Source: Pseudomonas gregormendelii
GTDB lineage: Bacteria > Pseudomonadota > Gammaproteobacteria > Pseudomonadales > Pseudomonadaceae
Length of the DNA stretch: 64,000 nt
NCBI RefSeq assembly: GCF_017114825.1
Contig: NZ_JADEVO010000035.1
Location: 1-64,000 of the forward strand
Direction: 5' to 3'
Below the pieces are notes generated by a model. The model had not been told where the DNA came from. It saw only the letters and a program-made list of their open reading frames with translations, and ran no database searches. Of the stretch, positions 51,933 through 59,100 are shown one piece after another; the stretch's first letter is position 1; every line of letters begins with the position of its first letter. A program made the translations under genes and the position numbers.

Positions 51933-52250
51933 TCAGCGGCGACCGAGTAGCAGTCCCACCACCAGGCCGAAGCCTGCGGAGATCGCCACGGTCTGCCACG
52001 GATGGCCCCCTATGTAGGTCTCGGTGGCTTCTACGGCAGGCTTGGTGCGATCGCGCACGCTGCTGACCGAGTCCATGGCTTGCTGGAGTTTTTGGGCGAC
52101 CTGTCCGCGAAGGGTTTCTGCCTCCTCACCGACCAGTGATGCGCTGCTCTTGAGCAGTTTGTCCGACTCTTCGATCAACGCTTGCAACTCGCTGAACGCT
52201 TGATCCTTGATTTGATCTTCGGCGATTTGCGCGGCAGTTTTCCGGGCCAT
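51933..52250 (-). CDS. DUF883/ElaB-YqjD-family membrane-anchored protein
   Basis: 105 residues from ATG 52250 (GGAGTACTTCA upstream). An amphipathic helical region (AFSELQALIEESDKLLKSSA, ETLRGQVAQKLQQAMDSVSS) is followed by one C-terminal TM helix (VAISAGFGLVVGLLLGRR) with the GHPWQT turn that precedes it in this family. YqjD and ElaB bind ribosomes at the membrane in stationary phase in E. coli; the same role is possible here. Confidence 0.87.
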   Translation of the reverse strand: MARKTAAQIAEDQIKDQAFSELQALIEESDKLLKSSASLVGEEAETLRGQVAQKLQQAMDSVSSVRDRTKPAVEATETYIGGHPWQTVAISAGFGLVVGLLLGRR

Positions 52251-52413
52251 TGAAGTACTCCTTGCTGATGGATGGACAGTGAACAATGGAGTGTAGAGCT
52301 GCAGGAAAAGTTGCAGGGATTTAGCGCGAAAATGTGGTCCTTGAGAAAATCCAGCGCAGGACATTTCCTACCAGGGTGTAAGATGTCGCCAATTTACACA
52401 GCAGGTAAACCCC

Positions 52414-52665
52414 ATGAGCTTCAATCTGGCCGACAAACCCCTTTCCGAGCGCGCCGCGCTTGAAGATGAAAAATCCCGTCTGTTCGATCTCTGGCAAAGC
52501 AACCTGGGCAAAGCCAAGGGCGAAGCCGCACGGTTGTTTGGCGAGCGCGCCAAACGCAAAGGTAAATGGGCCGAGTGGGTCCGTTCCGAGCTCGACGCCA
52601 TGTCGCCCCCGGAATTTGCCAACATGGTGCGCAGTGAAGTCAATCGCTTGATGGCTGCCAAGTAG
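52414..52665 (+). CDS. Conserved hypothetical protein, 83 residues
   Basis: MSFNLADKPLSERAALEDEK leads into a highly charged helical protein (RLFGERAKRKGKWAEWVRSE) ending MVRSEVNRLMAAK. It resembles a small basic DNA- or RNA-associated protein common in Pseudomonas, with no assigned family that I can name. It is divergent from the DUF883 gene. Confidence 0.65.
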   Translation: MSFNLADKPLSERAALEDEKSRLFDLWQSNLGKAKGEAARLFGERAKRKGKWAEWVRSELDAMSPPEFANMVRSEVNRLMAAK

Positions 52666-52738
52666 CCTACCCGGCGCCATGGGGTAGCGCTGATCGCCGT
52701 GGACTTGGGCGAATCTCATTGCCTAGAGCGGCTGCGGA

Positions 52739-53026
52739 CTACGATGACCCCAAGAGTTTTCTGACTTCGGCAATGATCAAGTCGATGTTGAATGGCTTCG
52801 CCAATACCGCATCAACCAAATCCGACTTGTGCATTCCGATATGTGCCTGAGCACCGCTCATCAGGATGATCGGCAACTGATCAGCGCAAGGAAGGCCCCG
52901 GACAGCTGTGGCGAATTCCAGGCCGTCCATGACCGGCATCAAAAATTCGGTAATGATCAAGGCAGGCTGTTCTCTACCCAGAACCTCGAGCCATTTACGC
53001 CTGGAGCATGGTTGGCTAGCCGACAT
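52739..53026 (-). pseudogene. Response-regulator receiver domain, 5'-truncated
   Basis: From about residue 13 the frame reads like a receiver domain: EVLGREQPALIITEFLMPVM (phospho-Asp position reads Glu), GLEFATAVRGLPCADQLPII, MSGAQAH and LAKPFNIDLIIAEVRKLLG with the conserved Lys. The first beta strand and the acidic pocket (usually two Asp) are missing, so it should not be phosphorylated. Upstream sequence belongs to an unrelated receptor fragment. Probably a decayed gene. Confidence 0.65.
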
Positions 53027-53049
53027 GGAGCAACATTACCCCGACACAA

Positions 53050-53270
53050 ACCACAGCGCCAAAACCAGGCACCGCGCGATACCGCCTGGTCGCCCACGTT
53101 CTCGGTAAACTCGTCGTACTGGGCATCGACGTAGGCGAAGTTAGCTTCCGCCATCAGCCTGGAAGTGACTTGCAGCTTGCCCGTCAGCTCGATTCCCTTT
53201 GAAGTCTGCTGACCGGCCTGCGTTGTATTGTTGATGTTGTCAGGGGCAGTGATCGAAAAATCTCTACGAA
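53050..53270 (-). pseudogene. TonB-dependent siderophore receptor fragment
   Basis: The minus strand encodes about 60 residues of outer-membrane barrel: NINNTTQAGQQTSKGIELTG, KLQVTSRLMAEANFAYVDAQ and YDEFTENVGDQAV. The G-I-E-L-T-G and A-x-x-A-Y-x-D-A-x-Y pattern is typical of the C-terminal third of siderophore receptors. No start, plug domain or terminal strand is present, so this is a remnant joined to the receiver-domain remnant. Confidence 0.6.
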
Positions 53271-53365
53271 CGATTGGGTAAGCGGCGAGTTGTTAAAAGA
53301 ATGCGGAGCGAAAGAATGAAGATCTTATAAAGATTAAAGTAGGGTGGTTAAATCAGGGCAATTTT

Positions 53366-53539
53366 TTAGTAGTGGGTATTTTTCTTTGGCCGGGCTTCAT
53401 TTTGTCGCTTTTCGATGGAGGGTTTCTGACAGTTGTTTTTGATTGCGCGGTTACGGCTCAAATGCTCAAAAACAAAAGATGCCAATCCGAACAATCCAAT
53501 AATTGAAATGATCATAATTCCCAGGTCTGAGCTGCTCAT
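53366..53539 (-). CDS. Small single-span membrane protein, 57 residues
   Basis: ATG 53539 with CGGAAG eight bases upstream opens MSSSDLGIMIISIIGLFGLA, a transmembrane helix continuing to SFVFEHL, then a basic cytoplasmic tail ending RPKKNTHY and a TAA stop. The coding stretch is AT-rich. It is the only plausible gene in the 53280-53670 gap. Function unknown. Confidence 0.45.
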   Translation of the reverse strand: MSSSDLGIMIISIIGLFGLASFVFEHLSRNRAIKNNCQKPSIEKRQNEARPKKNTHY

Positions 53540-53669
53540 AATGTTCTTCCGTCGACATGTGTTCCGGAGGATAAAATATCTATGGCGGAACTCAAGGCGA
53601 TCTACGATTTCTTTACGATCTCTTTGCTACTGCGCAGCCATCGCCAATGATGGTCACTCAGCTGTCCGA

Positions 53670-53960
53670 TTATTGATATTTGACGATATTTTGAAGAATG
53701 AGCGGGCCGCCTAGCCCTAAGAGTTTTCCTCCTTCATCGATCGTACCAAGCGATATCGGGGCGAAGCCCAACTGATCGACCAGTTCGGTAACGATTATGT
53801 TGGCATCTTGATCTCGGCTCCAAACAAACATCACTCTGCGCCCTCCATCCTGCGTAGGGTGTTCGGCTAATCGTGCGGCAGGAAGCTGAGTCCGCGCTCA
53901 AGGCCTGTTCGAGGGGCTGCGCAACGATGCTGTCGCCCAGCTCGACCAGCACCTTGCCCG
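53670..53960 (-). pseudogene. NADPH-dependent oxidoreductase (F420-like family), C-terminal remnant with frameshift
   Basis: The last 70 or so residues (LPAARLAEHPTQDGGRRVMF, ELVDQLGFAPISLGTIDEGG and LLGLGGPLILQNIVKYQ) match the C-terminal region of NADPH-dependent oxidoreductases of the F420-dependent reductase-like family. Upstream of about 53890 the coding signal shifts to another frame (KVLVELGDSIVAQPLEQAL) and no Rossmann N-terminus follows. It is therefore broken. Confidence 0.5.
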
Positions 53961-54093
53961 GCCCAGCCGGGCGGTGGTTGATAGATCGGATAAAAATCAG
54001 TCCGATTGGCTAGCGTTCCAGCTTCGATTAAAAATGATTTTGTGAATTCGATCGGAGAAGAACTCAGCACGCTGCAGGCATGTGAAAAATTGC

Positions 54094-55011
54094 CTACAAC
54101 AGGTTTGGAAGGGTTTGCTGTTCTCTTATAATGTTGATCAGTGTATGTAGTGCTGGGTGATTGTATCTACGACTACCGTAATATATATGGAATGGATCTT
54201 CCGCGGATGCGTGCTGTGGAAGTATCAATCTCAGTGTTTCAGACTTTAATTCCGGTGTTATTCGTGCTTCAAGCACATAGGCGATGCCCACGCCCGCTTT
54301 AGCGGCAGAGATAGTTGTGGCTGTATCATTGATGGTCACCAATCCTGGAACACGAATTTTCCTGCGCTCACCCTCAACCTGCAGCTCCCAGCGAAAGCTC
54401 GAGTTATCTCCCAAAAGTAGTTGAAGACAGGTGTGATGCTCCAGATCTTCTATGGTCATCGGCGCTCCGTGTTGCTCGACATAGCCTGGCGAGGCCACCA
54501 AAACCCAGCGCTGAGGCCCGCTCAACGGTAATGCGACCATGTCTTTCGGAACATGATGACCGTAGCGTATACCCGCGTCGTATCCCTCGGCCACAATATC
54601 AATGGGCCTGTTATCGACCACTACCGTAAGACGCACGCCTGGACAGCGTCGGACGAATTCAGGGACTGCTGGTGCGATCAGCAGATCGGCAGCATCTGCA
54701 AATACATTGAGACGAATCTCACCAAGATTGCCAACGCCTGGCGCTTCAAACGTTTCAAGCGCGGCGCCGATCTTGTTGAAGCCATCTTCCAGACGCTCCG
54801 CTAAATCCAGCCCCAAAAAAGTGGGCGATACGGCACGACTTGTCCTGTTCAGTAACTTTGCGCCCAAGCGGTCTTCGAGCCGCCGTATGGCATGGCTCAA
54901 AGCCGAAGGAGTCAGGCCCAATTCTTTAGCTGCTGATTTGAAACTTCCCCATCGGACGATGGACAGGAAAACCTTCAGGTCTGCGAAATCGATGCGATTT
55001 TTCTGGGTCAT
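54094..55011 (-). CDS. LysR-family transcriptional regulator
   Basis: 305 residues from ATG 55011. Helix-turn-helix SFKSAAKELGLTPSALSHAI, RRLEDRLGAKLLNRTSRAVS, then the effector-binding domain (GEIRLNVFADAADLLIAP, VVVDNRPIDIVAEGYDAGIR and HTCLQLLLGDNSSFRWEL). It is divergent from the aldo/keto reductase gene 156 bases away and is its likely regulator. The inducer is unknown. Confidence 0.9.
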   Translation of the reverse strand: MTQKNRIDFADLKVFLSIVRWGSFKSAAKELGLTPSALSHAIRRLEDRLGAKLLNRTSRAVSPTFLGLDLAERLEDGFNKIGAALETFEAPGVGNLGEIRLNVFADAADLLIAPAVPEFVRRCPGVRLTVVVDNRPIDIVAEGYDAGIRYGHHVPKDMVALPLSGPQRWVLVASPGYVEQHGAPMTIEDLEHHTCLQLLLGDNSSFRWELQVEGERRKIRVPGLVTINDTATTISAAKAGVGIAYVLEARITPELKSETLRLILPQHASAEDPFHIYYGSRRYNHPALHTLINIIREQQTLPNLL

Positions 55012-55167
55012 GGATGAATAGGTTTCACGGAGTTGATGAGCTGATTTCAGTTTAGCCTGTGCGAATATCAGCACCCCGTCAACGACCTGATGACATCGCC
55101 AAACGACCGGGTGATCGCGAATATTCGCCAGTGGCGTCATGTAGGGCTAAGAGAAGAGGAAGCAGAT

Positions 55168-56154
55168 ATGCATCACCGAGTCATTGGACGCACGGGCAGA
55201 AAAGTCTCCGAAATTGGATTTGGTGCATGGGCCATCGGTGGAGCCTGGGGTGAGGTTTCAGAGTCTGATGCTAAAGCGGCACTTCACGGGGCATTGGACC
55301 AAGGCACGACGTTCATCGATACCGCGGACGTCTACGGTGACGGAAGATCGGAGCGCATCATTGCAGATGTGATGAAAGAGCGAGGCGGGGATCGGCCCTT
55401 TATCGCGACGAAAGCTGGGAGGAGGTTAAATCCTCATGTGGCTGAAGGCTACACGCGAGCGAATCTGAACGATTTCGTAGACCGCTCCCTGCGAAACCTG
55501 CAAACAGATTGTCTCGACCTTGTTCAACTTCATTGCCCACCTACCGAAATTTACTATCAACCCGATGTCTTTCAGGTAATGGAGGACATGATTACCGCAG
55601 GGAAAATACGTCACTACGGCGTTTCGGTGGAAAAGGTCGAAGAGGCTTTGAAGGCTATCGAATACCCTGGTGTCGTTTCGGTTCAGATGATCTACAACAT
55701 CTTCCGTCAGCGGCCCGCTTCTCTTTTCATGCAAGAGGCTAAAAAACGTGGAGTTGGGGTTATCGTTCGCGTGCCTTTGGCTTCCGGTTTGCTAAGTGGG
55801 AAAATGACGAATGCTACTACTTTCGCTGCGGATGATCATCGCTTGTTCAATCGAAATGGCGAGGCGTTCGATAAAGGCGAAACCTTCGCCGGCGTACCGT
55901 TTGATGTAGCGCTGGAAGCCGTCGAGCGACTTCGGCCCTTAGTGCCGCAGGGCGTGACAATGGCGCAGTTTGCATTGCGCTGGATTTTGATGGAGTCCGG
56001 GGTGACGACTGTCATCCCGGGGGCCAAGAATCCACAGCAAGCCAAAGCCAATAGTGATTCGAGTGACTTATCGCCGATTTCTGACGAGTCGATGCAAGCG
56101 GTTCGTGACCTGTATGAATCGAAAATCGCCTCTCATGTGCATCACCAATGGTAA
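55168..56154 (+). CDS. Aldo/keto reductase
   Basis: 328 residues from ATG 55168 (GAAGAGGAAG upstream). NADPH-dependent TIM barrel with catalytic Asp in FIDTADVYGDGRSE (Asp and Tyr), Lys in FIATKAGR, His in LVQLHCPPTE, and the cofactor loop near the end (VIPGAKNPQQAKANS). Close to the YghZ/AKR11-like group that reduces aldehydes and sugars. It is divergent from a LysR gene. Confidence 0.9.
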   Translation: MHHRVIGRTGRKVSEIGFGAWAIGGAWGEVSESDAKAALHGALDQGTTFIDTADVYGDGRSERIIADVMKERGGDRPFIATKAGRRLNPHVAEGYTRANLNDFVDRSLRNLQTDCLDLVQLHCPPTEIYYQPDVFQVMEDMITAGKIRHYGVSVEKVEEALKAIEYPGVVSVQMIYNIFRQRPASLFMQEAKKRGVGVIVRVPLASGLLSGKMTNATTFAADDHRLFNRNGEAFDKGETFAGVPFDVALEAVERLRPLVPQGVTMAQFALRWILMESGVTTVIPGAKNPQQAKANSDSSDLSPISDESMQAVRDLYESKIASHVHHQW

Positions 56155-56223
56155 TTCATTGACTTGAAACCTCATTGGTCTTGAAAGGAGCGGCGGGCAT
56201 TAACTCAGTAGACGCAGTCAGGC

Positions 56224-56670
56224 TTAGCGTCGCAATTGCGCCAATTGTTCCTTTAATCGTGCGACTTCACTTTCAAGTTCACGGACTCGCTCGCGAGCCT
56301 CAACCTCAACGCTGACGTCCTTCTGGATACCGATGAAGTACGTCAGTTGATCTGCGTCGTTAAACACAGGGGTAATCGACAGTTCGTTCCAGAAAGCGCT
56401 GCCATCCTTGCGATAGTTGCGAATGATTTGCCGGCAGGGGTGAAAGTTCTTTATCGCCTCCCGGATTGTTGCCAGGCCGCTTTGGTCTCGGTCATTACCC
56501 TGCAGAAAGCGACAGTCCTGGTAAAGGATGTCGTCAACACCGTAGCCCGTCAGGCGCTGGAAGGCGGGGTTGGCGTAGATCAGTATGTTCTCGTCGCCTT
56601 CCTGCTCTGCTACCACGATGCCATCGTTGGATGCTTCAACCATCAGTTGAAGCAATTCTGCATTGATCAT
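56224..56670 (-). CDS. Short LOV blue-light photoreceptor (PpSB1-LOV-like)
   Basis: 148 residues from ATG 56670 (MINAELLQLMVEASNDGIVV). The flavin-binding LOV core has the photoactive Cys53 in YQDCRFLQGND, then RNYRKDGSAFWNELSITPVF and LTYFIGIQKDV. A C-terminal coiled-coil (REQVRELESEVARLKEQLAQ-like) follows as the A'alpha/J-alpha extension. There is no effector domain. P. putida SB1-LOV and SB2-LOV have the same size and Cys position. It sits beside folE, which is also light-induced in P. putida. Confidence 0.9.
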   Translation of the reverse strand: MINAELLQLMVEASNDGIVVAEQEGDENILIYANPAFQRLTGYGVDDILYQDCRFLQGNDRDQSGLATIREAIKNFHPCRQIIRNYRKDGSAFWNELSITPVFNDADQLTYFIGIQKDVSVEVEARERVRELESEVARLKEQLAQLRR

Positions 56671-56813
56671 TTTCTGAGCCCCAGTGAATGTCACATCATT
56701 TTAGGACAACTTGGGGTTTCAAAATGCTTTCGACACAATTCGACAGCATTCCTATGACTGACCAAGGCGCCGCCAGCGAGAAAGGTATGCGCGGACAGGC
56801 GCGACCTTTGGTG

Positions 56814-57374
56814 TCAAGCTGGTCGCCCGATCAGTTGCAGGAACTCGTGGCGCGTAGCGGACGACTCGCGAAAGGCGCCCAGCATCACTGATGAGGTCAT
56901 CACCGAGTTTTGCTTCTCCACGCCTCGCATCATCATGCACATGTGCTTGGCCTCTATGACCACAGCCACGCCGGCGGCATCGGTGATGTGCTGAATGGCG
57001 TCGGCGATTTGTTTTGTGAGGTTTTCCTGAATCTGTAAGCGGCGGGCAAACATATCAACCACCCGTGCGACCTTCGACAGCCCCAGTACTCTTCCGGTGG
57101 GGATGTATGCGACGTGAGCCTTGCCGATGAAGGGCAGCATGTGATGCTCACACAATGAATACAGTTCGATATCACGCACGATGACCATTTCATCATTTAG
57201 CGATTCGAACAGGGCACCGTTGATCACTTCTTCCAGGCTCATCGTGTAGCCGTTGCACAGGTATTGCATCGCCTTGGCTGCGCGTTTGGGCGTGTCCAGC
57301 AATCCTTCACGCTCAGGGTTCTCGCCTACGCTGACAAGAATTTCACGGTAGTGGTCGGCTAATGATGGGTTCAT
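56814..57374 (-). CDS. folE: GTP cyclohydrolase I
   Basis: 186 residues, the bacterial FolE length, preceded by GAGGAA. Zinc ligands are in LCEHHMLPFIGKAHVAYIP (Cys, His) and AKHMCMMMRGV (Cys). GLSKVARVVDMFARRLQIQE and SSVMLGAFRE complete the active site. It makes dihydroneopterin triphosphate for folate and pterins. Pterin supply can serve photolyase or cryptochrome antennae, which makes the LOV neighbour notable. It is probably a paralogue of the housekeeping folE. Confidence 0.93.
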   Translation of the reverse strand: MNPSLADHYREILVSVGENPEREGLLDTPKRAAKAMQYLCNGYTMSLEEVINGALFESLNDEMVIVRDIELYSLCEHHMLPFIGKAHVAYIPTGRVLGLSKVARVVDMFARRLQIQENLTKQIADAIQHITDAAGVAVVIEAKHMCMMMRGVEKQNSVMTSSVMLGAFRESSATRHEFLQLIGRPA

Positions 57375-57485
57375 TTCTATTCCTCGCAGCCATGCTGCGG
57401 TTCATGTGACGGCCATCCTTGGCTTTAGGGGCGTTTGGGCTGCGTAAGATCTGACTCAGGAACACGAGCTTCGCCCTGTCACCTG

Positions 57486-57520
57486 TCGCTCAGGTTCTTC
57501 CTCAGGCCGTACCTGAGCGA
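57486..57520. terminator. Hairpin after the DCC gene
   Basis: TCGCTCAGGT and ACCTGAGCGA pair around a 15-base loop just past the DCC-protein stop. It has no long T run; it may attenuate readthrough into folE. Confidence 0.4.
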
Positions 57521-57526
57521 AGCATT

Positions 57527-57991
57527 CTAGGGCTGCTTAGTTTTGCAGGTGAGATGCTCGCCGGGTACGGGTTTTGATTCCGGCACTGTGCAAGAGCTGT
57601 CGACACATCGACGGCGACCCTCTGGATGAGGCAACCAGGCCAAATGGGGGCGTAAGCGGCAGAAGAGGCGATAGCCTGCGGCGAGCAGCGGCCGGACTGC
57701 ACGCCATGTCAGTGGCGTTGCCCAGAACCCCAGGCCGGCGGCTCGCCAACTCCATAGAGTGGCGTCCAGTCCGGTTACCCAGCGGCCATCGGCAAAACGG
57801 GCATGCAGCGAGGACTGCATTTGCTCGAGCGTAAACCCGAGTGTCCTTGCGTCGAAGGCATCACTGCTGATGTCTACAAACAGCAGTCGACTCCCTGCGG
57901 CGTGTCGGCGCAGGATCTTGATTTCACGCGCGCACAGCGGGCATGTACCGTCAAAGTACAGCGTCAGTGGCCAATGCTCTTTATTGTACAT
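57527..57991 (-). CDS. DCC-family thiol-disulfide oxidoreductase (DUF393)
   Basis: 154 residues. The DUF393 motif is YFDGTCPLCAREI (Asp with Cys17 and Cys20 spaced like a thioredoxin active site). GLDATLWSWRAAGLGFWATP and PLLAAGYRLFCRLRP match the rest of the family. The redox partner is unknown. The ATG lies within a TGTACA-rich leader. Members of this family are light-induced with folE and phr in P. putida, which fits its position here. Confidence 0.85.
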   Translation of the reverse strand: MYNKEHWPLTLYFDGTCPLCAREIKILRRHAAGSRLLFVDISSDAFDARTLGFTLEQMQSSLHARFADGRWVTGLDATLWSWRAAGLGFWATPLTWRAVRPLLAAGYRLFCRLRPHLAWLPHPEGRRRCVDSSCTVPESKPVPGEHLTCKTKQP

Positions 57992-58022
57992 TGATGTCTA
58001 TCTTGTATAGGTTTTGTACAAG
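57985..58022 (-). promoter_or_regulatory. Putative LitR-type operator before the DCC gene
   Basis: CTTGTA-N9-TACAAG (58002-58022) is a perfect 6-9-6 palindrome 10 bases upstream of the ATG. Three TGTACA or TATACA hexamers occur in 36 bases (57985, 58004, 58015). TGTACA-type repeats are recognised by LitR/CarH MerR light sensors. The assignment is inferred. Confidence 0.45.
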
Positions 58023-58185
58023 ATAAGCCTAAAAAAACCAACTGACAATCATGGTCATTCGTTTGCCGTGAAAATGATCCGCCCGCCCGCCGGGCATCGT
58101 TCAAAGTAGAGATCACAAGAGCAGCAATAGCGCTGCGCGTGGCGGGCTGCACAGTCCTGCTCGGTCCAACTTCAAGCGCGGATCA

Positions 58186-59097
58186 TCAAGCCACTCGCCG
58201 CAGTGCCGCGGCCATGCCGCCGCCTATCGCAGCCATGCCAACAACCAAACAGGGGAATGACACCCACCAAGGTATGGCGGCGGTCATCATGCTGAACTCC
58301 GACATGCCGCCAATGCTTGCGATCAGGTTGAGTGGCAGGAAAACCACGTTTATCAGGGTCAGGTTGCGCAGCGCCAGGTTCATGCCATTGTTCGCCAGAT
58401 TGCCACGTGCCTCTATCAGATTCGCAAACACCTTGGCGTGGATCTTTGCCTGTTGGTAGCTCTGCTCGTTCTCGATAATCAGATCGTTGAGCGAGTCCAG
58501 TTGACTTGGGCCGAACCCGTGGCGCTGGCCATGGCTTCGAAGCAGGGCGAGTACTGCGCCATTGCTCTGAATGGCGTTCACGTAGTACACAAGGCTTTCG
58601 CTCAAGTTGTACATCTGCACCAGTTGCTGGTTATCCATTGTGCGGCTGACTTGTTGCTGCACCTCGCGGGCCATCTGCTTGACAACACGCAAGTGGCCCA
58701 AATAGTGATGCACGCTTTCAGCCAGCAGCGCCATCAGCACATCCAGAGGGCCGCTCAGCGCTGAGTCGCTCTCCAAACCTGCTAGAAGTGAGTTGCTCGC
58801 GCAGATCACCACCAACCTCTGCTCGCTCAACACCACTCCGAACGACGACACATTGAACGCTCGGCCATCGAAGCTCTCCGGTCGCTTCCAGATCAGGAAC
58901 AGATGGTCTGGCTTGATCTCGATGCGCGCTACTTCGTCCGGGTCCAGGGATGACTCCAGCGCCTGGGCGCCGATCCCCAATCGTTCCCGGAGCAGCAACT
59001 GCTCGCCGGCATCCGGTGCGACGCACAGCCAGACACTGGCTTGATCGTCGGGCGCCTGGCACAGGTTACCTTCCTGAATGCTGTAGGCTTCGATCAT
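58186..59097 (-). CDS. CorA-like transporter with GMS in place of GMN
   Basis: 303 residues: long N-terminal cytoplasmic alpha/beta domain, a coiled helix (VVKQMAREVQQQVSRTMDNQ, EQSYQQAKIHAKVFANLIEA) and two C-terminal TM helices (LTLINVVFLPLNLIASIGGM and WWVSFPCLVVGMAAIGGGMA). The family motif YGMNF at the pore is read as GGMSEF. It is close to ZntB in layout. It begins three bases after the stop of the ATP-grasp gene, so the two are coupled. The ion carried is uncertain. Confidence 0.85.
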   Translation of the reverse strand: MIEAYSIQEGNLCQAPDDQASVWLCVAPDAGEQLLLRERLGIGAQALESSLDPDEVARIEIKPDHLFLIWKRPESFDGRAFNVSSFGVVLSEQRLVVICASNSLLAGLESDSALSGPLDVLMALLAESVHHYLGHLRVVKQMAREVQQQVSRTMDNQQLVQMYNLSESLVYYVNAIQSNGAVLALLRSHGQRHGFGPSQLDSLNDLIIENEQSYQQAKIHAKVFANLIEARGNLANNGMNLALRNLTLINVVFLPLNLIASIGGMSEFSMMTAAIPWWVSFPCLVVGMAAIGGGMAAALRRVA

Positions 59098-59100
59098 CGC

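Noticed and set aside
53433..53714. 93-residue plus-strand frame
   Set aside because: Opposes the better supported 57-residue gene and has no Shine-Dalgarno site or recognisable domain.
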